A stretch of 64,000 bases of DNA from JAGIBJ01 sp032119595 (lineage in GTDB: Bacteria > Actinomycetota > Thermoleophilia > Solirubrobacterales > Solirubrobacteraceae). The DNA is taken from assembly GCA_032119595.1 (NCBI GenBank), contig JAUMBQ010000005.1:248001-312000 (forward strand). The letters are read 5' to 3'. The translations under genes were made by a program, and so were the position numbers. Within the stretch, counting starts at the first letter, position 1; the number at the start of each line of letters is the position of its first letter. The notes beneath the pieces were generated by a model. That model was not told the DNA's origin and made no database searches. It saw nothing but the letters and a program-made list of their open reading frames with translations. Positions 1 to 7,594 of this stretch are shown in pieces.

Positions 1-221
1 GCGCGCTGACCATTGAAGCGCTCGGTCTTGGGTTTGGTGGTGAGCGCCGAGCCGTCGTCGCCGGCGGGCGTTTCTCGTGCGAGCCCAGGGAGCGGGCGCC
101 CGAACCCGACCCAGCTCAGGAGGGCTGCGCCGAACAGCAGGGTTACGAGGAGCACGATGGCGAGGCTGCGCACGCCGGTGTTCCAGCTTTCGTCCTCGCC
201 CTGAGTCCTCGTGCCGCTCAT
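1..221 (-). CDS. Membrane-anchored protein, 5' part only (possible M28-type peptidase)
   Basis: The gene reads on the minus strand from an ATG at 221 and runs off the left edge, leaving about 73 codons. The visible part has a short acidic N-terminus (MSGTRTQGEDESW), one hydrophobic segment at about residues 20-42 (LAIVLLVTLLFGAALLSWVG) and then a polar Thr/Lys-rich linker ending FNGQRA. This is a typical signal-anchor for a protein whose main domain lies outside the membrane. In related actinobacteria a similar anchor followed by F(D/N)GxRA begins M28-family aminopeptidases, but no catalytic residue is inside the window, so that function is a guess. It is divergent from the WS/DGAT gene with 143 bp between the starts. 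Confidence 0.55.
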   Translation of the reverse strand, partial: MSGTRTQGEDESWNTGVRSLAIVLLVTLLFGAALLSWVGFGRPLPGLARETPAGDDGSALTTKPKTERFNGQR

Positions 222-364
222 CTGCTCAGCGTCGCACACGGGCGACGAGGCGTCGCCGCTGGGCCCTCGAAGGCGCGCTCGAAGGGCCGCCCGGGACGGC
301 GGGCGACCGCGCCTGTGTGACGCACCGTGCGACCCACTGCCGCGTCGCCGTCTAGGATCGCCTC

Positions 365-1780
365 GTGGCGCAGCAGCACCTGGATCAGCTCAGCGGAATC
401 GACGCCGGTTTCCTGCACCAGGAGGACGACGCGGCGCTGATGCACATCGGCGCGATCGCGATCTGTGAGGGCCCACCGCCCGAGCTGGCCGACGTGCTCG
501 ATTCCGTCCGCATGCGGATCCATCTGGTTCCGCGCTACCGCCAGCGGCTGCACTACCCGCCGCGCGAAGCGGGGCGCCCGTACTGGATCGACGACGAGTC
601 GTTCGACATCGAGGACCACATCCGCCACACCGCGCTGCCGTCCCCCGGCAGCGAGGAAGAGCTGATGAAGCTCGCCGCACGCATTTTCTCGCAGCGCCTG
701 GATCGCGGTCGCCCGCTCTGGGAGTTGTGGATCGTCGAGGGTCTCGAGGACAACCGCTTCGCGCTGATCTCCAAGACGCACCACGCCCTGATCGACGGCG
801 TGTCCGGCGTCGACCTCGCAACCGTTCTGTGCACGCTTGGGCCGGAGATGCCCGAGGAGCCCGACCTCAAGCCGTGGAGCCCGAAACCGCAGCCCGGCAC
901 CGGTGAGCTGTTCGGTCGTTCCGCGCAGAACACTGCGCGGGAGATCATCGGTGCGGCAACCGGCGCGTTGCGCGCGGTGTCGCAGCCCGAGCAGGCGGTG
1001 CGCAAGGCGCGCGAAGTCGCTCGTGGCGTCGGGTCGCTGGCCTGGGCCTCGCTCGCTCCTGCCCCCTCCTCTCCGCTCAACCAGCTTGCTGGCCCGCACC
1101 GGCGGTACCGCGGCGTACGTACATCGCTGGAGGACCTGCGCCTGGTGAAGAACACGTTCGGCGGCTCGATCAACGATGTCGTCGTCACGATCGTCACGGG
1201 CGCGCTGCGCAACTGGCTGCTGTCGCGTGGCGTGCGTACCGAGGGCCTTGAGCTCCGGGCGCTCGTGCCGGTCTCGGTCCGTGCCGATGCCGAGCGCGGC
1301 GAGTTCGGCAACAAGCTCGCCGTCATGCAGGGCCCGCTGCCGGTCTACGTCGACGATGCGCTTGATCGCTACCTGATCGTGCGCCAGGCGATGGATGACC
1401 TCAAGGCGTCCGGCCAGGCGCTTGGTGCCGGCGTCCTTGCCAGCGTGCAGAACCTGGCGCCGCCGACGCTGCTGGCGCAGGCGTCTCGCCTGCAGTTCTC
1501 CACGCACTTCTTCAACCTGCTCGTCACGAACGTGCCGGGGCCGCAGCTGCCGCTCTACATGGTTGGTCGCAAGCTGCTCGACATCTTCCCGATCGCCTTC
1601 CTGCCGACCGGGCATGGCCTGTCGGTCGCGGTGTTCTCGTACGACGGCGGCCTGGACTTCGGTCTGCTCGCCGACTTCGACACCATCCCGGACATCGACG
1701 TCATCAGCGACGGCATCACGTCGTCGCTGGCAGAGCTCGTGCGCCTCTCACACGAGCACCAGGGGTCAACTCCCGAGTGA
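365..1780 (+). CDS. WS/DGAT-type wax ester synthase / diacylglycerol acyltransferase
   Basis: The 471-residue protein belongs to the bifunctional wax ester synthase/acyl-CoA:diacylglycerol acyltransferase family, which makes wax esters or triacylglycerol storage lipid at the membrane. The acyltransferase active-site motif HHxxxDG is intact as HHALIDG at residues 139-145. The N-terminus (LDQLSGIDAGFLHQE) and the C-terminal NVPGPQLPLYMVG block are typical of the family, and the length matches actinobacterial members. The start is GTG at 365, where family similarity begins. It overlaps the next gene by 4 nt (GTGA), so the pair is probably translationally coupled. Substrate preference cannot be read from sequence. 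Confidence 0.93.
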   Translation: MAQQHLDQLSGIDAGFLHQEDDAALMHIGAIAICEGPPPELADVLDSVRMRIHLVPRYRQRLHYPPREAGRPYWIDDESFDIEDHIRHTALPSPGSEEELMKLAARIFSQRLDRGRPLWELWIVEGLEDNRFALISKTHHALIDGVSGVDLATVLCTLGPEMPEEPDLKPWSPKPQPGTGELFGRSAQNTAREIIGAATGALRAVSQPEQAVRKAREVARGVGSLAWASLAPAPSSPLNQLAGPHRRYRGVRTSLEDLRLVKNTFGGSINDVVVTIVTGALRNWLLSRGVRTEGLELRALVPVSVRADAERGEFGNKLAVMQGPLPVYVDDALDRYLIVRQAMDDLKASGQALGAGVLASVQNLAPPTLLAQASRLQFSTHFFNLLVTNVPGPQLPLYMVGRKLLDIFPIAFLPTGHGLSVAVFSYDGGLDFGLLADFDTIPDIDVISDGITSSLAELVRLSHEHQGSTPE

Positions 1781-2190
1781 GCAAGACCGTCCGGACGAGC
1801 CTCGGGCAGGTCTTCGAACTCGAGCGGCACCTGCCGAGCATCGGCTGGAAGCCGAGGTTTCGCGGTCGGGATCTCGACCCGTCCGGTCTCGACTTCGGCG
1901 GAGGCGACGATTTCGGGATCTTTGCCGTGATTGGCGTGATCCTGCTCGCGGTGTTCCTGGTGATCGTGATCATCCCGCTTCTGATCTTCGTCGCGGAACT
2001 GGCACTCGTGCTGGCGCTGATCATTCCGATCACGGTGTTTGCGCTGGCGATCGGTCTCAAGCAGCACACGGTGCTGCTGCGCCGCTCAGATGGTGTGGTC
2101 GTCGACCAGCGGTCGGTCCACGGCGTCGTGGGTTCGATGCGCGCGGCTCGTGAGCTCACGGCCGCCGCGCACGCCGGTAGCTACCGCTAG
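1777..2190 (+). CDS. Small membrane protein coupled to WS/DGAT gene
   Basis: This 137-residue protein is not recognised as a named family. A polar N-terminus of about 48 residues (FELERHLPSIGWKPRFRGRD) is followed by two hydrophobic segments at about 48-68 and 70-92, rich in Ile, Val and Leu, and then a soluble tail containing HTVLLRRSDGVVVD. The GTG start overlaps the stop of the WS/DGAT gene, so the two are read as an operon. A role at the membrane alongside lipid synthesis is possible but rests only on position. A stand-alone membrane protein unrelated to lipid storage is the alternative. Confidence 0.75.
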   Translation: MSKTVRTSLGQVFELERHLPSIGWKPRFRGRDLDPSGLDFGGGDDFGIFAVIGVILLAVFLVIVIIPLLIFVAELALVLALIIPITVFALAIGLKQHTVLLRRSDGVVVDQRSVHGVVGSMRAARELTAAAHAGSYR

Positions 2191-2229
2191 CTGCCACCTC
2201 GCCGAAGCGGAACCCTGCCGACAGGCCGC

Positions 2230-2526
2230 TCAGTACCCCAGGGCGAACTTGGCGTCTTCGGACATCCGGTCGGGCGTCCACGGCGGGGTGAATACGAGCG
2301 AGGATTCGACGGTCTCGATGCCGTCGAGTTCTTTGGAGAACTCTTCGATCTGTTCGGCGACCTGCGGGCCGATCGGGCAGCCGGGTGAGGTGAGGCTAAA
2401 CGTCACGTGTACGTGGCTGCCTTCGACTTCGATGCTGTAGATCAGGCCGAGTTCGACGAAGTCCAGCCCTAGCTCGGGGTCGATCACGTTCGTGAGCGCT
2501 TCTTCGACTTCGTCAACGGTGGCCAT
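2230..2526 (-). CDS. MIP18/DUF59-family protein, SufT-like
   Basis: This 98-residue protein has the MIP18 (DUF59, PaaD-like) fold signature: DPELGLDFVELGLIY near the N-terminus and the conserved cysteine in SPGCPIG at about residue 51. Family members act in iron-sulfur cluster assembly or transfer (SufT, human FAM96/MIP18) or as the PaaD subunit of phenylacetyl-CoA epoxidase. No paa or suf genes are nearby, so a general Fe-S maturation role is the more likely reading. The ATG at 2526 was chosen because the frame upstream of it lacks family similarity and would run into the divergent gene's leader. The size is typical for stand-alone members. Confidence 0.85.
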   Translation of the reverse strand: MATVDEVEEALTNVIDPELGLDFVELGLIYSIEVEGSHVHVTFSLTSPGCPIGPQVAEQIEEFSKELDGIETVESSLVFTPPWTPDRMSEDAKFALGY

Positions 2527-2641
2527 GGGTCTCAGGGTACCCGGTGCCGCGAAATGGCGGCTGGGCCCCGGCGCAGGGCGTAGAGTCGGGTGTAAGCGCG
2601 CCAGCGGTTGGTGCGCGGGGCACCACTCGATTGGGGACACC

Positions 2642-2815
2642 ATGGACTTCAAGAAGCTGAGCAAGCAGGCCAACAAGGTCATCGCGAAGCGCGGTGGCAC
2701 CGCGTCGCTCAAAGGCGATGCTCAGGAGCTTGCGGGCATCCTGAAGAGCAAGGGCTCGGCGGCTGACAAGGCCAAGAAGGCCGCAGCCGCCATCAAGGTG
2801 CCCGGCAAGCGGTAA
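2642..2815 (+). CDS. MT0933-like small antitoxin-family protein
   Basis: A 57-residue, Lys/Ala-rich protein starting MDFKKLSKQANKVIAKRGGT and carrying LKGDAQELAGI and DKAKKAAAAIK. This pattern fits the MT0933-like (Rv0909) family, annotated in mycobacteria as the antitoxin of a toxin-antitoxin pair. No SRPBCC-type Rv0910 toxin lies next to it; the SRPBCC protein in this window is 38 kb away. Members are abundant in Solirubrobacterales without partners, so an antitoxin role here is unproven. The GGGGAC run just upstream could serve as ribosome-binding site for the ATG. The gene is divergent from the SufT-like gene, and family-1 repeat element copy 1 follows it 34 nt downstream. Confidence 0.75.
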   Translation: MDFKKLSKQANKVIAKRGGTASLKGDAQELAGILKSKGSAADKAKKAAAAIKVPGKR

Positions 2816-2849
2816 CCGCCGCCGAGGGACCGACACTCTGGCCGATGTC

Positions 2850-2978
2850 GTCGGATTGCGTGTGAGCGAGAGATCGCGCCGCAGATTTCGTTTGGGCGCG
2901 AGTGTTTTAGGCCGCCAGGCCGGGCCGCTTGCGCCCGGACGGAAGATGCAAGCGAGATCCGCTCACACGCGATCCGAC
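2850..2978. repeat. Family-1 structured element, copy 1
   Basis: An inverted repeat lies between convergent genes. Arms 2850-2868 and 2960-2978 (19 nt) are complementary with one G-T position that would wobble as RNA. Inside, three further hairpins are visible: 2875-2900 (CGCGCC/GGCGCG), 2910-2921 (GGCC-GCCA-GGCC) and 2926-2954 (CGCTTGC/GCAAGCG), giving a cloverleaf-like layout. The right arm overlaps the TAG stop of the minus-strand gene that follows. The interior is about 93 % identical to two copies near 55.1 kb, whereas the outer arms differ in sequence but stay complementary. It could act as a bidirectional terminator, an mRNA 3'-end stabiliser or a mobile hairpin. Confidence 0.85.
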
Positions 2979-3433
2979 TAGTTATCAGAGCCTATGCGGT
3001 CCCAGACGTAGAGCTCGAGGGACTCGTTGACGAGTTCCTCGGCGCGTCGGCGGCTGAGTGAGGGTAGGACGGTGTTGAGCGCCTGCTCTTCGGAGATGCC
3101 GGATTCGAAGGCTTCTTCGCCGCGGAAGCCGGCCGCGAGCTTGAGGGCTTCGCGGCGGTTTTCGCCGAGCGTCGGGAAGACGCGCAGGAGGAAGTCGCGG
3201 CTGGGGATCGGCTGGCCGATCTCGAGCGACGCGTGCCACGCGGCGAGCATCGAGAGATCGGCGTCGTCGAGATCTTGGACGGCGCGCGCGTAGTGGCTGG
3301 CGAGCTGCTCTTCCGGGATGTCGTCGACCCACGCACGGATCAGCTCGCCGAGGAGCTGGCGACGCGCCTCGCGGCCCACGGACTCGATGATCACGCGGAT
3401 CGCGTCGTGGGGTTCGATGAAGCAGAGAGGCAT
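2978..3433 (-). CDS. Uncharacterised 151-residue acidic protein
   Basis: No family is recognised. The product (MPLCFIEPHDAIRVIIESVG at the start) is mostly predicted helical and rich in Glu, Leu and Arg, with no signal peptide, membrane segment or obvious catalytic motif. The ATG at 3433 was preferred over the first in-frame start at 3469 because the extra residues (MPRRPHPGPPSL) look like non-coding proline-rich readthrough. The TAG stop lies inside the arm of the family-1 element. The sigma factor gene is 111 bp upstream on the same strand, so co-transcription is possible but not indicated by overlap. The composition suggests a soluble helical protein. Confidence 0.6.
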   Translation of the reverse strand: MPLCFIEPHDAIRVIIESVGREARRQLLGELIRAWVDDIPEEQLASHYARAVQDLDDADLSMLAAWHASLEIGQPIPSRDFLLRVFPTLGENRREALKLAAGFRGEEAFESGISEEQALNTVLPSLSRRRAEELVNESLELYVWDRIGSDN

Positions 3434-3544
3434 GAGAGAAGGCGGTCCAGGGTGTGGGCGTCTGGGCATACGGTAAGTGCCGGGTCGGACGGATCCATGA
3501 AGGAGGTGAGGGTGGTTTGGCGAAGTACCGCCGCTTGCAGGTAC

Positions 3545-4981
3545 TCAGTCGCCGAACGCGCCGGAACCGGTGTCGCCGGCGGGTGCTTGTTCGGTGACGA
3601 CGTCGACGCTGGAGTCCGCGGTGGCGTCGCCGACGGGCACTTCGGTGACTGGCGCGGAGCCGCTCGTCGCGGTGCTTGGCGAGCCCGTCGATCCGCTGGA
3701 TGACGTCGCCGACGCGGCCGCTGCGGAACGCTCGGCCGACGCCTGTGTGGTGGTGTCGAATTCGCTGACCCCGCTGGCGAATTCTCGTGCGTTGGCGAGC
3801 CGGCGCGCTTTCGCGGCCTGCTTGCGACGGGCGGCACGTTTCTGGGTGCGGATCTTCGCGGCGGCGCGCTGCTGGACCCGAGCCGCCGACGCCTTCCCGT
3901 TGTCGACGGCGTGGTCGACCACGCCCACGAGGGCCCCGGGTGAGAGTGCGGGCGCCGTCGGGGTTTTGGACGGCGCGTCGGTGAGACCGGCTTTGAGCGC
4001 TGGCGGCGGCGCCGAGCGGGCCAGCTCATGCTGGGCGGCCATCCCACTTCCAGCGAGCGCGACCGTGGAAGCGGCGACGAGGCCGACCTTGCCGCCGATG
4101 AGATGGTCGGCGGCGGGCTGAAGGCGCCCAGCTGCGTGGCCGATGGGGCCGAGCAGGTGGTCGTGGAGCCAACCCGTGAGGCGGGTCGTGCGGTCGCTCG
4201 CGGCCGCCACGAGCACGGTCGGGAGGAGAGCGCGCAGCGCTGTGTCGGCGTCGCGCTGTGCATGGAGCAGCGCGCGGCACCCCGAGCACCGCACCAGGTG
4301 CGCCCGGACCTTGATGACGGCCCGCGGTTTGAGCGTGCCTTCGACGTACTTACCGAGCTGCGAGGCGGTCGCGCTGCACACCGCCCCGCTCTCGACCGCC
4401 GTGTAGTGATCGACGAACGCCTTGCGTCCTTCCGTCACCGCGCGGTTGACCTTGGAGTAGGACCAGCCGTAGACATCCGCGATCTCGTCGTAGCTCAGCC
4501 CCTGGGCGCGGAGGCAGAGCGCTTGGGCCTCCGCCTCCTTGAGCGTCGCGAGCGCCTCGCTGGCGCGCTGCGCGAGGTCGATGGCGTGGACGTGCTCATC
4601 GGGGAGCCGCGCCAGGCGGTGCATGGCCACGTCGACGTCGTCCGCCTCGAGGGGGACCGTCGTGGGCCCGTGGTTCCGCCGAACCAGACCTGCCTCGCGG
4701 CGGACCACCACGTGCATCCAGGCGACCGCCTTGGAGCGGTCGATGGTGCCGGCGTGCTCGAGGAGCCGCTCCATGGCTCGCTGGTATGCATCGTGAGCAT
4801 CGTCTGCGGACTGCGAATAGCGCAGGGCCGTCCGCAGGAGTGCCTCACCGTGGAGGCGCGCAACGTCGCCGGCGAGCGCATGGGCGACGACGCGCTCGCG
4901 GGCGCGACCGCTGGCCCTCGAAGGGGCGGCGGGCAGCGGCGACTCGGCGTCGAGGAGGTCGGGCGAAGAGGACGGGCTCAC
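3545..4981 (-). CDS. ECF-type sigma factor fused to a zinc (HxxxCxxC) and membrane-segment domain
   Basis: The N-terminal half is an extracytoplasmic-function sigma factor: region 2 at about residues 45-105 (LLRTALRYSQSADDAHDAYQ ... AWMHVVVRREAGLVRR) and region 4 with the helix-turn-helix LSYDEIADVYGWSYSKVNRA near 165-185. It continues into HLVRCSGC at residues 228-235, the HxxxCxxC signature of zinc anti-sigma (ZAS) domains, then a hydrophobic segment (VGLVAASTVALAGSGMA) and a long Ala/Ser/Thr-rich C-terminal tail. The single chain therefore carries both sigma and anti-sigma-like parts, so regulation may be intramolecular at the membrane. The GTG at 4981 is chosen as start; the only upstream option is TTG at 5062. 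No clear Shine-Dalgarno sequence precedes either. Confidence 0.8.
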   Translation of the reverse strand: MSPSSSPDLLDAESPLPAAPSRASGRARERVVAHALAGDVARLHGEALLRTALRYSQSADDAHDAYQRAMERLLEHAGTIDRSKAVAWMHVVVRREAGLVRRNHGPTTVPLEADDVDVAMHRLARLPDEHVHAIDLAQRASEALATLKEAEAQALCLRAQGLSYDEIADVYGWSYSKVNRAVTEGRKAFVDHYTAVESGAVCSATASQLGKYVEGTLKPRAVIKVRAHLVRCSGCRALLHAQRDADTALRALLPTVLVAAASDRTTRLTGWLHDHLLGPIGHAAGRLQPAADHLIGGKVGLVAASTVALAGSGMAAQHELARSAPPPALKAGLTDAPSKTPTAPALSPGALVGVVDHAVDNGKASAARVQQRAAAKIRTQKRAARRKQAAKARRLANAREFASGVSEFDTTTQASAERSAAAASATSSSGSTGSPSTATSGSAPVTEVPVGDATADSSVDVVTEQAPAGDTGSGAFGD

Positions 4982-5316
4982 ATCTAGTAAGAGGGTTCGG
5001 CGCCCAGAAATTCGCCCCCCTAACTTGTTCGAACTGGTGGGACGACCGGCACGAGCGAGCAACGGTACGCACCGCTTTCCAGAACTTCAAGTTGTGGAGT
5101 GTCGCTAAAGGACGGGTGATTTCGGAGTATTGAGGCACTGGCGCAGGTTCACGACGCTCCGCGCATAGAAATCCGTTAAGCATTGCTCAACAAGCGGCGG
5201 ACCGGTGGACGGGTGTTACCCCCGCGGCCTCAAGCGCCGAGCTGGAGGTCCGATCTCCTGGGAGCGACCTTGCGCGACCGCGCTCGGTCCTTCCCCCTCA
5301 GTTCCAGGACCCCGAC
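4982..5316. other. Divergent intergenic region
   Basis: These 335 bp separate the minus-strand sigma factor from the plus-strand Pro/Ala-rich gene. It is visibly less GC-rich than its surroundings, as expected for promoters. On the minus strand TTGAAG and TACCGT are 17 nt apart just upstream of the sigma gene, a possible promoter. No structured repeat or additional gene is evident. Confidence 0.4.
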
Positions 5317-6291
5317 ATGGCCTCCGACCCCGCTCGCCGAACCGCCGACACCTTCGTCCCGCGCGGCGCGTCGGACCCGCTGTCCTTCATCCCGCTCCCC
5401 ACCGGCGGCCCGGACGACTCCCCCGAGGCGGAGCGGGCCGCGCTCCGCGAGGCCCTCCCTGCGACTGCGCCCGGCGCTCATACGACGCCGGACCGCGCGC
5501 CCGAGCATCGCCACCGCGCGACATCGTCGGTTCCGCTCGAACTCCTGGACCCCAACGCGGGCCCCGACGCCAGCCTCGCGGCGCCGCCGCCGGCTCGCCC
5601 GAACCTGATGGCACCTGTGGGCCCGAGCGCTCCACAGACCCCGGCCTACCCCGCCCCTTCCGCGCTGCAGCGCCCCGCCCCGTCAGCGGCGCCCCAGGCG
5701 CCGCCGCAGGCGGCGGCCCGTCCGGCCCCGATCGCGCCCCAGGCTGCGCCGGCTGCAACGCGTCCGCCGCAGGCACCAGCACCCGCTCGTCACGCCGCCG
5801 CTTCGGCGCCACCACGTCCTCAAGCCCCGGTCCCGGCGGCCGCTCCTTCAGCACCGCCGCAGCCCCAGGCGCCCGCGCCACAAGCGGCCATGACACCCCC
5901 ACAGCCCCAGGCGCCCGCGCCCGCGCCACAGGCGGCGACCCCACAGCCCCAGGCGCCCGCACCCGTGCCACAGGCGGCGACCCCAAAGCCCCAGGCGCCC
6001 GCGCCACAGGCGGCAACCCCACAGCCCCAGGCACCGGCGCCCGCGCCCGCCCAGAGCCGCGCCGCGGCTTCTGCTCAGCCGCGCCCTGCGGCCCCGGCGC
6101 CCGCGCCCGCGCCGCCGCAGCCCAGCGCGCCATCGGTGCCTCGTCTCAACGCGCAGCCCGGGCACCTGACCGCCACCCCCCAGCATCCTGCGATCCCGGG
6201 CCCGGCCGGAGCGCCCGCTCCGTCTGCGCCGGCGACCCCGCCGGGCCGCCGAGATGGCGCGTCGGTCGCCCCACCCGGGTTCCTCACGTGA
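5317..6291 (+). CDS. Proline/alanine-rich repetitive protein
   Basis: The 324-residue product has an ordinary-looking first 55 residues (TADTFVPRGASDPLSFIPLP) and is then almost entirely Pro, Ala and Gln. Between about residues 170 and 260 it carries degenerate tandem repeats of the type PQPQAPAPAPQAAT. Several frames are open here, but this one has near-complete G/C at third positions, starts with ATG after a divergent promoter region and has a sensible N-terminus. No signal peptide or membrane segment is seen. Such sequences are usually extended, disordered linkers or wall- or DNA-associated proteins; the function is unknown. It overlaps a small basic ORF by 4 nt. Confidence 0.65.
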   Translation: MASDPARRTADTFVPRGASDPLSFIPLPTGGPDDSPEAERAALREALPATAPGAHTTPDRAPEHRHRATSSVPLELLDPNAGPDASLAAPPPARPNLMAPVGPSAPQTPAYPAPSALQRPAPSAAPQAPPQAAARPAPIAPQAAPAATRPPQAPAPARHAAASAPPRPQAPVPAAAPSAPPQPQAPAPQAAMTPPQPQAPAPAPQAATPQPQAPAPVPQAATPKPQAPAPQAATPQPQAPAPAPAQSRAAASAQPRPAAPAPAPAPPQPSAPSVPRLNAQPGHLTATPQHPAIPGPAGAPAPSAPATPPGRRDGASVAPPGFLT

Positions 6292-6398
6292 TCGCCGCAA
6301 TTCGCAGGGGACCGCGGCGAGTGTTCCGGCTCGGGATCCGCGCTCGCGACGGCCGCAGCTTGGCGCTGCCCCGCCGCCTCCTGCGGCACGGCTTCTAG
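6288..6398 (+). CDS. Candidate 36-residue arginine-rich microprotein
   Basis: A GTG at 6288 overlaps the TGA of the Pro/Ala-rich gene (GTGA), the same coupling seen in several operons of this window. The product starts VIAAIRRGPRRVFRLGIRAR and ends LPRRLLRHGF, with about a third of residues Arg. About 86 % of its third codon positions are G or C. It is not recognised. It could be a nucleic-acid- or membrane-binding peptide, or a chance open frame in high-GC DNA. Confidence 0.3.
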   Translation: MIAAIRRGPRRVFRLGIRARDGRSLALPRRLLRHGF

Positions 6399-6443
6399 CG
6401 ACCCGAACGGGACGCGGCGAGGCTGCGCCCAGCCTGGCCCTGT

Positions 6444-7508
6444 CTAGCCTTCGAGCAAGCCGGCGATGGTGAGCGCGAGTTCGTCGTCCGCTTGCCCGGG
6501 AAGCCCAAGCGTCGTCGGGGGCTTGGCCGTCGACCAGCGCGCGGCCGCGCCTGTGCCGGTCGCGTCAGCGCCGGCGATGTTCCAGAGTGCGAGTTCGAGG
6601 GCATCCCAGGCCACGCCGGTGGCCTCGACCACCGCCGCCGCGCGCTTTTCCAAGAGTGGGACATCGCCAACGGCGAAGAGCCGCTTGGCCGCGTCAGTGA
6701 CCTGATCTCCGCCGAGGTGAAGCCCATCGGCGCGCACGGGCAGGGCTCCGGTGCGGCCGAGCGCGACGAGGATGTCGTAGCGCACGGCGCGAGGGAGACC
6801 GCGAAGCGCCAAGCGGTCGAGCAGGCGCGCGAACCGCCGCTCAGGCGACCAGGCCTGTTCGCCGATCAGGCTCGCCTCGAGCGAACCTCCGCTCCGCGCC
6901 GCGAGCTGCGCGGGGACCGCGAGCGCGGCGCCTGCCGCGTCGTGGGCACGGGGCCCACGCGGACCGCCGTCAAGGATCGAGGCGACCTCGGAGGCGCCTG
7001 CCACGTGCTCAAGGGACTCAAGCGACGGGTCGACCGCAAGGAGCGCCGCAAACGCCGTGCCGGCGGTCGCGTCGGACCCAGCCGTCTCGTCAGGTGACGC
7101 GACCGCGATCGTCAGCGCGGCAACGAAGGCGCGAGCTGGGTCGCCCGCGTGAGCGGCAACCGGAGCCCAGGCGCCGGCCTCCGGACTTCCAAGCGCCGAC
7201 AGGCGCGCCTCGGCCGTCGTGAGTTCCTGCGCGAGCACCATCACGTCAGCGCTGGAGCGCACGCCAGGGAGGAGATCGCTGCGGAAGCCGTCGTCGGCAT
7301 TGCGTGAAAGCTTGCCCGTGACGACCGCGCGCGTGCGCGGCTTGGGCGTAGCGCCGGTGCTCGACGAGACCGGCCTTCGCGCGGCCGTCCCGCCACCGCG
7401 GGCCGCGGGCTTACGCGCCGCTGGCTCCGCTTTGGCCTTCTCGCTACGACAGATCCCACAGCTGGCTTCGAAGCGACCGTGGCGACAGAAGGTGGGCACG
7501 GCGAGCAT
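6444..7508 (-). CDS. Zinc-finger N-terminus plus helical domain protein (possible aGPT-Pplase3-related)
   Basis: The 354-residue protein opens with PTFCRHGRFEASCGICR, a compact Cys/His zinc-binding motif, followed by a low-complexity Ala/Arg/Thr linker to about residue 60. The remainder is helical, ending with VRYDILVALGRTGALPVRAD and WDALELALWN. The arrangement resembles actinobacterial proteins annotated with the alpha-glutamyl/putrescinyl thymine pyrophosphorylase clade 3 domain, a helix-hairpin-helix-glycosylase-like fold, but this match is from memory of the pattern and is tentative. No catalytic residues can be assigned. It is divergent from the lipoprotein gene at 7595. Confidence 0.7.
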   Translation of the reverse strand: MLAVPTFCRHGRFEASCGICRSEKAKAEPAARKPAARGGGTAARRPVSSSTGATPKPRTRAVVTGKLSRNADDGFRSDLLPGVRSSADVMVLAQELTTAEARLSALGSPEAGAWAPVAAHAGDPARAFVAALTIAVASPDETAGSDATAGTAFAALLAVDPSLESLEHVAGASEVASILDGGPRGPRAHDAAGAALAVPAQLAARSGGSLEASLIGEQAWSPERRFARLLDRLALRGLPRAVRYDILVALGRTGALPVRADGLHLGGDQVTDAAKRLFAVGDVPLLEKRAAAVVEATGVAWDALELALWNIAGADATGTGAAARWSTAKPPTTLGLPGQADDELALTIAGLLEG

Positions 7509-7594
7509 TGTAAAGCGCGCCGAGATATGTGCCGTTCCGGCCCTTCACACCCGCTTCACGTCTAGCTCTGTCGCGGTCCCCACAATGCGCAGTC

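Noticed and set aside
218..1615. 465-codon minus-strand frame opposite WS/DGAT
   Set aside because: It is a shadow of the well-supported acyltransferase gene; its composition is typical of antisense frames.
5205..6398. 397-codon frame covering the Pro/Ala-rich gene in another phase
   Set aside because: Third-position G+C and the sensible N-terminus favour the frame starting at 5317; only the last 36 codons of this phase, after the overlap at 6288, are retained as a separate candidate.
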